Below, one piece after another: positions 27,347 through 36,204 of a stretch of DNA of 64,000 nt (positions are counted from its first letter, which is position 1; every line of letters begins with the position of its first letter). The notes beneath the pieces are model-generated. The model was not told the origin of the DNA. It ran no database searches and worked only from the letters and a program-made list of their open reading frames with translations. This DNA comes from Sneathiellales bacterium (lineage in GTDB: Bacteria > Pseudomonadota > Alphaproteobacteria > JANQFL01), in contig JANQFL010000074.1 of NCBI GenBank assembly GCA_028277845.1, positions 62,001 through 126,000 of the forward strand, read 5' to 3'. Made by a program: the position numbers and the translations under genes.

Positions 27347-29443
27347 CTACTCGGCCGCCTGCCGTTCCGGAACCTTGATCACCGGTTCGATCTTGCGCAA
27401 CTCGTCCAGGCTGATGTGACAGGCGATGGCGTGGCCGTCGCCGTCCTTCTGCACCGCCGGGCGCTCGTTTTCGCAGATGGCGCCGAGCTTGCGTGGACAC
27501 CGGGTGACGAACGGGCAGCCCTTGGGCGGATTGAGCACACTGGGCAGCGCGCCCTCCAGCACGATGTGGCGCTTCTCCACCTCCGGATCGGCGATCGGCA
27601 CCGCCGACAGCAACGCCTCGGTGTACGGATGGTACGGCGGGCTGAAGACGTCGTCGGTGGTGCCCGCTTCCATGATCTGGCCGAGATACATGACGACGAT
27701 GCGGTCCGACAGATAGCGCACGACGGACAGGTCGTGGCTGATGAACAGCAGCGTCGTCTTGTGTTCGCGCTGAATGTCCATCAGCAGTTCGGTCACCGCC
27801 GCGGCGACCGAGACATCCAGGGCCGACACCGGTTCGTCGGCGATGACCATGGACGGATTGCCCGCGAAGGCGCGGGCGATGCCGATGCGCTGTTTCTGGC
27901 CGCCCGATAGCTGGCGCGGCCGGCGCAGCGCGAAATCGCGCGGCAGTTTCACCGTGTCCAGCAGACGCAGCATGATGTCGCGCGCCTCGGCCTTGGTGTT
28001 GGCGACGCCGAACTTGCGGATGACCCGCATGATCTGGCCGCCGATGGTGTGGCTTGGGTTGAGGGTGTCGTTGGGGTTCTGGAACACCATCTGCAGCGAA
28101 CCCAGCTGCTCCGGCGAGCGGCTTTGCACCTCCTCGTTGCCGATTTCCTTGCCGTCCAGGCGCACCGCGCCTTCAGTGACCGTTTCCAGGCCCATCAGAA
28201 CCTTGGCGAAGGTCGACTTGCCGCACCCGGATTCGCCGACGATGGCCAGTGTCTCGCCCCTCTTGGCGGCAAAATCCAAGGCTTCGTTGGCCTTGACGTA
28301 CTTTACACTTTCACCCGACAGCATGGCGCCGATGGAGCGGTCGTGCACCTCGTAGTACTTCTTCATGCCGTCCACTTCGAGCACGGTCTCGCCCACGTCC
28401 ATGGGCGGTTTGACGATGCCTTGCGGGATGGCCGCCTTGTGGTCGATGTCGGCCCATCGGTTGCAGCGCACCCGGTGTTCATTGTCGCCGGTACCGGTCA
28501 CGGTCTGGATGGCGACGTTGGCCGGGGCGCAGGCGCCGTCCTGGAAATAGTCGCAGCGCGGTCCGAAGTTGCAGCCATCCGGCCGTTCGTGGGGCAGCGG
28601 CAACTGGCCGCGAATCGGCACCAGCGGCGCCGCGTTCTTGTCGGCGTGCGGCAGAGGAATGCAGCCGAACAGGCCGTGGGTATAGGGGTGTTTGGGCCAG
28701 GTGAACAGACTGTCGATGGTGCCTTCCTCGACCACCTCGCCCGAATACATGACGCAGACCCGGTCGCAGGTTTCCAGGATCAGGCCGAGGTTATGCGAGA
28801 TGTACAGAAGCGCCGTGCCGTATTTGCGGCTCAAATCGGCCACCAGTTCGACGATGCCGGCCTCGACGGTCACGTCCAGTGCCGTGGTCGGTTCGTCCAG
28901 CAGCAACAGCGACGGGTTGGACAGCAGCGCCATGGCGATGACCACGCGCTGTTGCTGGCCGCCGGAAATCTGGTGCGGATAGGCGTCCATCACCCGTTCC
29001 GGGTCGGGCAGGCGCACGTCCGACAGCATGGCGATGGCCCGTTGCCGGGCTTCATCCTCGCTGACGTTTTCATGGGTCAGCGGCACTTCCATCAACTGCC
29101 GGCCGATGGTCAGGCTGGGGTTCAGGGCCGCCATGGGCTCCTGATAGACCATGGAGATTTCCTTACCCCGCAACCGGCGCAGTTCCTCGTCGCCCAGTTC
29201 GCCGAGGTCGCGGCCCTTGAACTTGATGCTGCCGCCGACGATGCCGCCGTTCGACCCCATGTACTGCATGATGGCCATGGCCACGGTGGACTTGCCGCAA
29301 CCGGATTCGCCCACCAGCCCGACGCTCTCCCCCGCCCGCAGGTCGAGGGAGAAATCGATGACCGCCGGGATTTCCCCGGCCCGGGTGAAGTACGAAATGC
29401 ACAGGTCGCGGATTTCGAGAATGGTATCGCGTGAGTCCGTCAT
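27347..29443 (-). CDS. Dpp/Opp-type ABC transporter, fused double ATPase (DppD-DppF)
   Basis: 698 aa made of two ABC ATPase modules in tandem. Each has a Walker A GESGCGKST and a signature (SGGQQQR in the first half, LSGGQKQR in the second), followed by the oligopeptide-transporter C-terminal region with Cys motifs (CNFGPRCDYFQ; CPFVTRCP) that may bind Fe-S. The fusion replaces separate DppD and DppF and powers the permeases encoded upstream. ATG 29443 is the start: the open frame continues upstream only because the permease reading is also open there. It is 2 nt from the permease stop, so translation is coupled. Confidence 0.93.
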   Translation of the reverse strand: MTDSRDTILEIRDLCISYFTRAGEIPAVIDFSLDLRAGESVGLVGESGCGKSTVAMAIMQYMGSNGGIVGGSIKFKGRDLGELGDEELRRLRGKEISMVYQEPMAALNPSLTIGRQLMEVPLTHENVSEDEARQRAIAMLSDVRLPDPERVMDAYPHQISGGQQQRVVIAMALLSNPSLLLLDEPTTALDVTVEAGIVELVADLSRKYGTALLYISHNLGLILETCDRVCVMYSGEVVEEGTIDSLFTWPKHPYTHGLFGCIPLPHADKNAAPLVPIRGQLPLPHERPDGCNFGPRCDYFQDGACAPANVAIQTVTGTGDNEHRVRCNRWADIDHKAAIPQGIVKPPMDVGETVLEVDGMKKYYEVHDRSIGAMLSGESVKYVKANEALDFAAKRGETLAIVGESGCGKSTFAKVLMGLETVTEGAVRLDGKEIGNEEVQSRSPEQLGSLQMVFQNPNDTLNPSHTIGGQIMRVIRKFGVANTKAEARDIMLRLLDTVKLPRDFALRRPRQLSGGQKQRIGIARAFAGNPSMVIADEPVSALDVSVAAAVTELLMDIQREHKTTLLFISHDLSVVRYLSDRIVVMYLGQIMEAGTTDDVFSPPYHPYTEALLSAVPIADPEVEKRHIVLEGALPSVLNPPKGCPFVTRCPRKLGAICENERPAVQKDGDGHAIACHISLDELRKIEPVIKVPERQAAE

Positions 29444-29445
29444 GA

Positions 29446-30333
29446 TCAGTCCCTCAGCGAGATTTCGCGCAGTCCGTCGGCCAGCAGATTGAAGCCGAGG
29501 ATCAGCGAGGAGATGGCGATGCACGGGAACACGATCATGTGCGGGAACGACATGGCCATGCCGCGGTATTCGTTGATCATACCGCCCCAGTCCGGGTCTG
29601 GCGGCGGCAGACCGAGGCCGAGAAATCCGAGCACGCCGATGGTGATGATGACGTAACCCAGCCGCAGGCAGGCATCGACGATCAGCGGCCCCCGCGCGTT
29701 GGGCAGGATTTCCACCAGCATGATGTACCAGCTGCTTTCGCCCCGGGTCTGGGCCGCGGCGACATAGTCGCGGTTGCGCAGATCCAGCACCAGGCCGCGC
29801 ACGATACGCATGACGCCCGGCGCGCTGGCGAACGTAATCGCCAAGACGATGTTGAGGCCCGAGGCGCCGAATGTCGCGATGATGATGACATAGAGCACCA
29901 GAACCGGGAACGACAGGATGATGTCGGACAGGCGCGACAGGACGTCGTCGATCCAACCGCGGTAATAACCCGCCGCCAGGCCCATGATGATGCCCACCGT
30001 GTAGGCGCACAGCGTCGCCAGCGGCGCGTAGATCAGAACCGTGCGGGACCCCCAGATGATGCGGGACAGAATGTCCCGGCCGAGAAGGTCGGTGCCCAAC
30101 AGGAAGGTGCCGCCGCCCTTGACGTAGTCGGCGCCCGGTTTGGCCAGTGGCTGCAGGGTGGCCAGCGGGTCGAAGGGCGAAACCAGCGGCGCGAATATGG
30201 CCACCAATATCCAGAACCCGACCAGGCCGGCGCCGACCATGGCGACACCGCTTTCGCGCAGCAGGGCAAAGGATTTCAACGCGCGCAACAATGCCGATCC
30301 GGCGGAGGGCGCGGGTGCGGAAATGTCTGTCAT
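29446..30333 (-). CDS. Dpp/Opp-type ABC permease (DppC-like)
   Basis: 295-aa inner membrane permease with a typical short cytoplasmic N-terminus, about six membrane segments, the DppC hallmark LLGTDLLGRDILSRIIWG and the EAA-type loop YVAAAQTRGESSWYIMLVEILPNA. The C-terminal block GLGLPPPDPDWGGMI is diagnostic of the DppC/OppC subfamily. It pairs with the permease at 30346 and lies between it and the fused ATPase. Confidence 0.95.
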   Translation of the reverse strand: MTDISAPAPSAGSALLRALKSFALLRESGVAMVGAGLVGFWILVAIFAPLVSPFDPLATLQPLAKPGADYVKGGGTFLLGTDLLGRDILSRIIWGSRTVLIYAPLATLCAYTVGIIMGLAAGYYRGWIDDVLSRLSDIILSFPVLVLYVIIIATFGASGLNIVLAITFASAPGVMRIVRGLVLDLRNRDYVAAAQTRGESSWYIMLVEILPNARGPLIVDACLRLGYVIITIGVLGFLGLGLPPPDPDWGGMINEYRGMAMSFPHMIVFPCIAISSLILGFNLLADGLREISLRD

Positions 30334-30345
30334 CTGATCGCCTCC

Positions 30346-31278
30346 CTAGCTGAACCGGATTCGGGGGTTGAGATAGGTGTAGCCGATGTCCGCGAGCGTT
30401 TGCGACGCAACGGCGACGAACAGGGCGACCATGGCGCAGGCTTCGATCACGAAGATGTCCTGGTTGAGTGACGCCTCGAGCAACAGCGCCCCGAAGCCTT
30501 TGTAGGCGAAGAAGAACTCGACCACGATCACGCCGGACAGCAGCCAGTTGATCTGCAGCATGATCACGGTAAACGGGGCGATCAACGCATTCCGCAAGGC
30601 GTGGCGCAGGATCACCTGTTTGTAGGGCAATCCCTTCAATATTGCCGTGCGGATGTAATGGGACGTCATCACCTCGGCCATCGAGGCACGTGTCATGCGG
30701 GCGACGTAACCGAAGTCGTAGACGACGAGCACGAGGACCGGAAGAATCAGTTCCTTGAAGGCAAATCCGTCGACCATGCTGCTGGTGCCCGGGAGCCAGC
30801 CCAGATAGAACACGAACAGCAGGGAGAAGAAGACGGCGCTGGCGAATTCCGGCACCGACGTGGTCAGGATCGACGTGGTCGAAATGATCCGGTCCCGTTT
30901 CGCGCCTTCCTTCATGCCGGCGAGAACGCCGAGCACCAGCGACAACGGGATCATGACCGCGAACGTTGCCGCCCCGAGAATGGCTGTGTTGCCCAGGCGC
31001 GGCCATAGGACTTCGGAAACCGGTACCTTGAAACGAATCGAATCGCCGAAATCACCGACGGCGAAATTGCCGAGCCAGGAGAAGTAGCGGACGTAGAGCG
31101 GTTCCAGATAACCGTTCTGTTCCAGCCACAATTGGCGTTGTTCTTCCGACGAATAGGGGCCGAGGACTTTCGTCGCAACGTTACCCGGTGAGAACTCCAA
31201 CATGAGAAACAGCACGATCGAGACCACCAGCATGGTCAGGATCATGGCGCCAATGCGCTTGGCGATGAATATCAGCAT
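30346..31278 (-). CDS. Dpp/Opp-type ABC permease (DppB-like)
   Basis: 310-aa permease. The N-terminal IAKRIGAMILTMLVVSIVLFLMLEF is the standard DppB first membrane helix, followed by FSPGNVATKVLGPYSSEEQ. The EAA-type loop (SHYIRTAILKGLPYKQVI) lies near residue 200. It ends with a conserved GYTYLNPRIRFS. It is 12 bp from the second permease. A strong terminator hairpin separates it from the substrate-binding gene upstream, so permease expression should be lower. Confidence 0.95.
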   Translation of the reverse strand: MLIFIAKRIGAMILTMLVVSIVLFLMLEFSPGNVATKVLGPYSSEEQRQLWLEQNGYLEPLYVRYFSWLGNFAVGDFGDSIRFKVPVSEVLWPRLGNTAILGAATFAVMIPLSLVLGVLAGMKEGAKRDRIISTTSILTTSVPEFASAVFFSLLFVFYLGWLPGTSSMVDGFAFKELILPVLVLVVYDFGYVARMTRASMAEVMTSHYIRTAILKGLPYKQVILRHALRNALIAPFTVIMLQINWLLSGVIVVEFFFAYKGFGALLLEASLNQDIFVIEACAMVALFVAVASQTLADIGYTYLNPRIRFS

Positions 31279-31340
31279 AGTGGGATGCCCCCCAGGGCCC
31301 GCGCGGGAATTTGTTTATTGTTCGTTCGTAAAGGCATCAA

Positions 31341-31373
31341 AGAAAAACGGGAGCGCCCGTAGAGCGCTCCCGT
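31341..31373 (-). terminator. Rho-independent terminator between binding protein and permease genes
   Basis: A perfect 10-bp stem ACGGGAGCGC/GCGCTCCCGT with a 7-nt loop (31347-31373) is followed on the minus strand by TTTTTCTTT. It lies 11 bp after the binding-protein stop and 63 bp before the next start, so partial read-through would set a high binding-protein to permease ratio. Confidence 0.85.
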
Positions 31374-31383
31374 ATTCTCAGGG

Positions 31384-33093
31384 TCAGGCCAACCAAACGC
31401 CGTTGAGCTGATGATAGATGGTCGGATGCAGTTTATAGCCCTGCACCTTTTGGCTTCCGGCCGCAAACACCGAACGCCACAGCGGCTGCGCCAGGATCGC
31501 ATCGTCCTGCAGCATTTTCTGCAGTTTCGCCATGTGCTTGCGCCGCTCGTTCACGTCGACGGTCGCGCTGGCGATGTCCAGCACCCGGTCGAATTCCGGG
31601 TTGTTGTAGTGGCTTTCGTTCCACGGCACGCCGGAACGGTAGGCCAGGTTCAGCACCATGACGCCGAGCGGACGGTGGGTCCACGCGGTAAAGCCGAAGT
31701 CCGCCTTGTCCCAAATCTCCCAGTACTGGGCATTGGGCATGACGTTCAGCTTGATGCGGATGCCGGCCGGCTTGCACTGCTCGGCCAGGGCCTGGGCCAC
31801 GGCGACCTCCCACGGCGGCTCTTTCTTGACGGCGATTTCAAGATCGATGCCGTTGGGGAAGCCGGCTTCGGTCAGCAGCTTCTTGGCCCGGGCATAGTCC
31901 TGCTTCGGCGTTTCCATCGGGGCGTATTCCGGATGGATCGGCGCAACGTGGTGATCCTGCGCCGGGGCGCCCTTGCCGCGGTAGGCCAGTTCGAGCAGAC
32001 GGTCGTGGTCCTGGCAGATCCGCACCGCCGTACGGACGCGCACGTCGTCGAACGGCTTTTTGTCCATCTGCATGCGGGCGACGCCGGTTTGCGCCGTGAC
32101 GGCCTCGAACAATTGCACGCCCGGGATCGCCTGAACGACTTCGAGCTGCTCGACAAAGGCTTCGTAGACCAGGTCGACCTGATTCGACGCCAGGGCGGCC
32201 AGGCCGGCCGAGGCTTCGTCGCCGTGATCGATATAGTGGATACCGTCGAGGTAGACCTCGTCGCCCCAGTAATCCTTGGGGTTGCGCTTGGCGAGCACGG
32301 CCTGTTCGCCGACCACGTATTTCTTCAGCTCGAACGGGCCGGTGCCGATCGGGTTCTTCATCAGGTTGGAACCCATCTTCTCGAAGTCCCGGTGCACGAT
32401 GGCGGTGGGATAGTTGTACAGGTTCTCCGGGACGGCCAGTTCGGCCCGGTTGAGGTGCAAGCGAACCGCATGGTCGCCGAGCTTCTCGACGGCGCCCGGG
32501 GTCATTTGCTTGCTCATGACCGGCTTGCCGTTCTTGTCTTTCTTGCCGGTGTCCACTTCCGTGATCATGGAACTGAACAGGCCCTGGTTCGACGAACCGG
32601 TCTTGGGGTCGAGCCAGCGGGTGAAGTTGAACACCACGTCGTCGGCGTTGAATTCGTCGCCGTTGTTCCACTTGACGCCCTTGCGCAGGTGCAGGGTCCA
32701 GGTCTTCAGGTCATCCGACGCTTCCCACTTCTCGGCGAGATACGGCCGGGTGATATTGTCCGGTCCGGTGATGGTCAGGTATTCGATGACCTGCCGCGCG
32801 ACGTTGGACTTTTCCGTCCAGTCGAATTTGGCCGGATCGGTCATTTCCTGGCAGCGCATGGAGACACGCAGGGTGCCGCCCATCTTGGGTGTCGCGGCTT
32901 TGGCTTCGGGAACGAAGGTTTCGCCGGTGATCTTGCCGGCAACGGTGTATGCCGTCGCGGCGGACACGCCCAGCAAGGTGACCGTGCGCAGGAAATCGCG
33001 GCGGTCGACTTCGCCCTTCCTCAGTTGTTCGGTGATTTCGGGTACGTATGGGTGGACTGTCTCGCCATCCCATAGGTCTTTCTTGCCAGCCAT
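31384..33093 (-). CDS. Dpp/Opp-type ABC substrate-binding protein (Tat-exported)
   Basis: 569-aa family 5 solute-binding protein. The N-terminus has a twin-arginine signal, [24 protein letters not shown] (Arg31-Arg32 by count), so it is exported folded by Tat. The mature domain shows [42 protein letters not shown], cut here by line sense only, a hallmark of peptide/nickel-type binding proteins. The ligand is unknown; many alphaproteobacterial members bind peptides, opines or glycosides. ATG 33093 is preferred because GGGAGG lies 8 nt upstream; the open frame to 33156 lacks this. First gene of the ABC operon. Confidence 0.93.
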   Translation of the reverse strand: MAGKKDLWDGETVHPYVPEITEQLRKGEVDRRDFLRTVTLLGVSAATAYTVAGKITGETFVPEAKAATPKMGGTLRVSMRCQEMTDPAKFDWTEKSNVARQVIEYLTITGPDNITRPYLAEKWEASDDLKTWTLHLRKGVKWNNGDEFNADDVVFNFTRWLDPKTGSSNQGLFSSMITEVDTGKKDKNGKPVMSKQMTPGAVEKLGDHAVRLHLNRAELAVPENLYNYPTAIVHRDFEKMGSNLMKNPIGTGPFELKKYVVGEQAVLAKRNPKDYWGDEVYLDGIHYIDHGDEASAGLAALASNQVDLVYEAFVEQLEVVQAIPGVQLFEAVTAQTGVARMQMDKKPFDDVRVRTAVRICQDHDRLLELAYRGKGAPAQDHHVAPIHPEYAPMETPKQDYARAKKLLTEAGFPNGIDLEIAVKKEPPWEVAVAQALAEQCKPAGIRIKLNVMPNAQYWEIWDKADFGFTAWTHRPLGVMVLNLAYRSGVPWNESHYNNPEFDRVLDIASATVDVNERRKHMAKLQKMLQDDAILAQPLWRSVFAAGSQKVQGYKLHPTIYHQLNGVWLA

Positions 33094-33310
33094 TCTCAAC
33101 GCCTCCCATTTTTTTCGATTGAATTGGCTATCTATCGATAAGGGTAGGTCGATCATAGCACCTTAAATGTCGTATCCGCGACTTTTTAAAGGGTTAGTCG
33201 GCGGATTCTGACAGAATGGTGATGGCTGTTCACAACGCTCCGGCGAAGCAAAAATGACACAAAAGCTGTGGAAAACCGGCTTGCGGCGAGCGGCGGCGGT
33301 GCCACGAACC

Positions 33311-34126
33311 CTAGACGGCGATGGCGCGTTGAACCTGGGACGGCAGCCGCAGGGCGGACATCAACGTACGCACTTCCTGGCGCGCCGCAATTTGCGACAT
33401 CGACAGTTTGCGGCTGGTGACATCGTCAAGCACCGTCAGGCCGTCGAGGAACAGTTCCCGGAAGATCACCCGCTCGCCGAAACCGGCCAGGACGCGGAAA
33501 CCGTAGCGCCGCCCCGCTTGCGCCAGCAGATCGTTGACGCGCCGCTTGTTGCGGGCGTCCAGGTTGGACAGCCGGTTGCGCATGACGATCCAGTCGGTGG
33601 CGTTGCCGCCGCCCGCCAGGCGCCGCCGGCGCTGCTCCCAGACCATCTCGGTGTAATGCCCGGGCGCCGTCACGTCGTCCGATGCGCCGCCGGACGTGGC
33701 CAACAGATCGAGGTCGACCAGGCTGTCGTTGATCGGCGTAATCAGGGTGTCCGCCAGGGCGTGCGCCGTGCGCGAAAGGAACGTGTCGCTGCCCGGGCCG
33801 TCGATGACGATGAAGTCGTGGTCGGACGCGACGCGGGCCAGGGCCGTCACCAGCGCTTCGCGCTCCTGGTTCTGACGGGTGTCCACGTCGCGCGCCCGGC
33901 CCTGCATGACCACCTGGTGGATCGGGCAAGGCAATTGCCGTGCGTTGTGGCGGCGGGCGTCAAAGAACCGGGTCAGGGTCTGCTGCCGGCTGTCCAGATC
34001 GATGCTGGCGACGGCGTAACCTTGCTGCATCAAAGCGACGATGAGATGAATGGCGGTGGTCGACTTGCCCGAGCCGCCTTTTTCGTTGCCGGTGACGATG
34101 ACATGGGCGCTGCGTCCGTTCAGCAT
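33311..34126 (-). CDS. mipZ: Division-plane positioning ATPase MipZ
   Basis: 271-aa ParA/MinD-type ATPase. The deviant Walker A is VTGNEKGGSGKSTTAIHL at about residues 11-28, with FIVIDGPGSDTFLSR as Walker B and DWIVMRNRLSNLDARNK as the MipZ-specific later block. In Caulobacter MipZ forms a bipolar gradient with ParB and inhibits FtsZ away from midcell. ATG 34126 gives the standard family N-terminus; the longer open frame to 34213 reads as low-complexity. It usually stands alone, as here. A perfect CtrA-type box lies 103 bp upstream. Confidence 0.93.
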   Translation of the reverse strand: MLNGRSAHVIVTGNEKGGSGKSTTAIHLIVALMQQGYAVASIDLDSRQQTLTRFFDARRHNARQLPCPIHQVVMQGRARDVDTRQNQEREALVTALARVASDHDFIVIDGPGSDTFLSRTAHALADTLITPINDSLVDLDLLATSGGASDDVTAPGHYTEMVWEQRRRRLAGGGNATDWIVMRNRLSNLDARNKRRVNDLLAQAGRRYGFRVLAGFGERVIFRELFLDGLTVLDDVTSRKLSMSQIAARQEVRTLMSALRLPSQVQRAIAV

Positions 34127-34228
34127 GGCGCCTGTTCCTTTCGACGGGTTTCTGCGTCGTGGGTCCGGGACACGGCGTTCTCCGCGCCCCGACCGGAATT
34201 CGGTCAGGCTCACATTGGAAAATTATGG

Positions 34229-34243
34229 TTAAGACCGGGTTAA
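34229..34243. promoter_or_regulatory. Perfect CtrA-type box upstream of mipZ
   Basis: TTAA-N7-TTAA (TTAAGACCGGGTTAA) matches the alphaproteobacterial CtrA consensus exactly and lies 103 bp upstream of the mipZ start codon, in the gap before the small membrane-protein gene. This suggests cell-cycle control of mipZ. Confidence 0.55.
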
Positions 34244-34256
34244 AACCGCGCAAAAC

Positions 34257-34646
34257 CTATTCATTGCCGGTCAGATAGCGGACCACATCAACGTAGTCGA
34301 TCACCAGGGACGCCCCGTCGGAGGCCAGCACGGCGACGATCCAGGTGCGGAGACGGCCCTGTGGCAGGCCCGATCGCAGGCGCATGAACAGCCACGGCAG
34401 CAGAGGCGTCCACCAAATGACGTGTGGAATGCCCAGGCCGCGCGACCAGCCGATCAAACCGAACGCCACCATCATGGAAACGCCGTTGCAGAGCCACACG
34501 ATCAGCGTCACCCGGCCTTCCAGCGACCGCAGAAACGCCAGGCTCAGGCTGTTGACGACGATCAGCCAGCCGACCCAGAGCTGGAGCCAGACGGGCTGCG
34601 CGAACAGGGCCTGGAAAAAACCGAGGGGGACGTCGATCAGGATCAT
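34257..34646 (-). CDS. Small integral membrane protein of unknown function
   Basis: 129 aa with about four hydrophobic segments (LQLWVGWLIVVNSLSLAFL, then LIVWLCNGVSMMVAFGLIG, WTPLLPWLFM and a C-terminal helix). The layout LQLWVGWLIVVN plus a conserved RTWIVAVLASDGASLVIDYVDV tail looks like an uncharacterised alphaproteobacterial membrane family. No catalytic motif is seen. It lies upstream of mipZ on the same strand with 130 bp between. Start ATG 34646. Confidence 0.7.
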   Translation of the reverse strand: MILIDVPLGFFQALFAQPVWLQLWVGWLIVVNSLSLAFLRSLEGRVTLIVWLCNGVSMMVAFGLIGWSRGLGIPHVIWWTPLLPWLFMRLRSGLPQGRLRTWIVAVLASDGASLVIDYVDVVRYLTGNE

Positions 34647-34772
34647 GTCATCCGGCGCGCTTGTTGGACGAAGTCGCCACCTTAGCTAATGTTTCCATAA
34701 ACCGTTTTCATTTAGCCGTGAACACAATCGTTGTTATCGTTTGGGCCGTTTCCCCGCAGTCAGGATTCAAGT

Positions 34773-36170
34773 GTGTCCAACGATAACAAGGCATCGGTGA
34801 AGCCTTCCGAGGGCGACAGCAATCTGTCGCCGCGCCGGGCGGACTGGGCGGACCGCAGCGTTGACCCGCCAACCCGCGCGCTGTTGGACGAAGACGCCCG
34901 GTACTTCATGCACCAGTCGCTTTCGTCGCCCTGCCTGTCGGCGGTGCGCAAGGCCGACGGCATTTGGATCGAGGATACCGCCGGCCGCCGGTACATGGAT
35001 TTTCACGGCAACAACGTGCATCACATCGGCTACGGCCATCCGCGCCTCGTGCAGGCGCTCAAGGATCAGATGGACGACCTGCCGTTCGCGCCGCGCCGCT
35101 TTACCAACGAGCCGGCGGTGGGTCTGGCCCGCAAGCTCGCTGAAATCGCGCCGGGCGACCTCGGCAAGGTGCTGTTCTCGACCGGCGGTTCCGACGCCAT
35201 CGAGATGGCGCTGAAGGTCGCCCGCGCCGCCACCGGCCGGCACAAGACGATTTCCTTCTGGGACGCCTTTCACGGCGCGGGGTTCGGGGCGTCCAGCGTC
35301 GGCGGCGAGGAACTGTTCCGCTCCGGCCCCGCCGGGCCGCTGCTGCCGGGCACGGAACACGTGGCGCCGTTTGCCTGCTACCGTTGCCCCTACGGTTATG
35401 CCGATGTGGACGGCAAACCGGACCTGGATACCTGCCGCACCACATGCGCCAACTTCGTGCGCTACGTGCTGGAAAAGGAAGGCGACGTGGCCGCCGTCAT
35501 CGCCGAGCCGGTGCGGTCGGTGCCCTACCTGCCGCCGCCCGGCTTCTGGCACAGCGTGCGCCAGGCCTGCGACGACCATGGCGCGCTGCTGATTTTCGAC
35601 GAGATTCCCAACGGCCTGGGCAAGACCGGGCACATGTTCACCAGCGACTTTGCCGGTGTCGTGCCCGATATTCTGGTGCTGGGCAAGGCGCTGGGCGGCG
35701 GCGTCGTACCCATCGCGGCCATGCTGACACGGCCCGACCTGGACATCCTCGGCGACCGCGCCATCGGGCACTACACCCACGAGAAGAACCCGGTGACGTG
35801 CCGCGCCGCCCTGACCACTATCGAAATCATCGAAGACGAAGGATTGGTCGACAACGCCGCCCGGGTCGGCGCCCACGCTCTCGACCGGTTGCATGATATG
35901 AAGGCGCGGCACCCGGTCATCGGCGATGTGCGCGGAATTGGACTCTTGCTTGGCGTCGAGCTGGTTCTCGACACGACCAGCAAGGAACCGGCAAATGATC
36001 TGGCCGATACGGTTCTGTATGCCGCCCTGGACAAGGGGCTCAGCTTCAAAACCACGTTCGGCAACATACTCACGCTGACGCCGCCATTGGTGACGACCAT
36101 GGATCAAATGGATCAGGCCCTGGATATCCTCGACGCGTGTTTGCACGACGTCGCCGGCGCGTCGGTCTAA
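34773..36170 (+). CDS. Class III aminotransferase-fold enzyme, PbfA-like
   Basis: 465-aa PLP enzyme. MDFHGNNVHHIGYGHPRL, LPFAPRRFTNEPAV, LFSTGGSDAIEMALKVAR, ISFWDAFHGAGFGASSVGG, LLIFDEIPNGLGKTG and the PLP lysine in LVLGKALGGGVVP match the group that includes (R)-1-hydroxy-2-aminoethylphosphonate ammonia-lyase PbfA. A CYRCPYG plus CRTTC cysteine insert is present near residue 220. Neighbouring phosphonate genes (phnX, phnY, phnA) are not visible, and the next gene is a GcvT-type dehydrogenase, so an N-methyl-amine related role is also possible. GTG 34773 is chosen for AGGA 7 nt upstream; a TTG at 34731 has no such site. Confidence 0.82.
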   Translation: MSNDNKASVKPSEGDSNLSPRRADWADRSVDPPTRALLDEDARYFMHQSLSSPCLSAVRKADGIWIEDTAGRRYMDFHGNNVHHIGYGHPRLVQALKDQMDDLPFAPRRFTNEPAVGLARKLAEIAPGDLGKVLFSTGGSDAIEMALKVARAATGRHKTISFWDAFHGAGFGASSVGGEELFRSGPAGPLLPGTEHVAPFACYRCPYGYADVDGKPDLDTCRTTCANFVRYVLEKEGDVAAVIAEPVRSVPYLPPPGFWHSVRQACDDHGALLIFDEIPNGLGKTGHMFTSDFAGVVPDILVLGKALGGGVVPIAAMLTRPDLDILGDRAIGHYTHEKNPVTCRAALTTIEIIEDEGLVDNAARVGAHALDRLHDMKARHPVIGDVRGIGLLLGVELVLDTTSKEPANDLADTVLYAALDKGLSFKTTFGNILTLTPPLVTTMDQMDQALDILDACLHDVAGASV

Positions 36171-36204
36171 GGCTTCCCCACAACGGCATAACGAGTGAAC
36201 GGTC

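Noticed and set aside
27347-31006. A single 1219-codon fusion of ABC permease and ATPase
   Set aside because: The upstream part is a shadow frame of the DppB and DppC permease genes. The true ATPase starts at ATG 29443.
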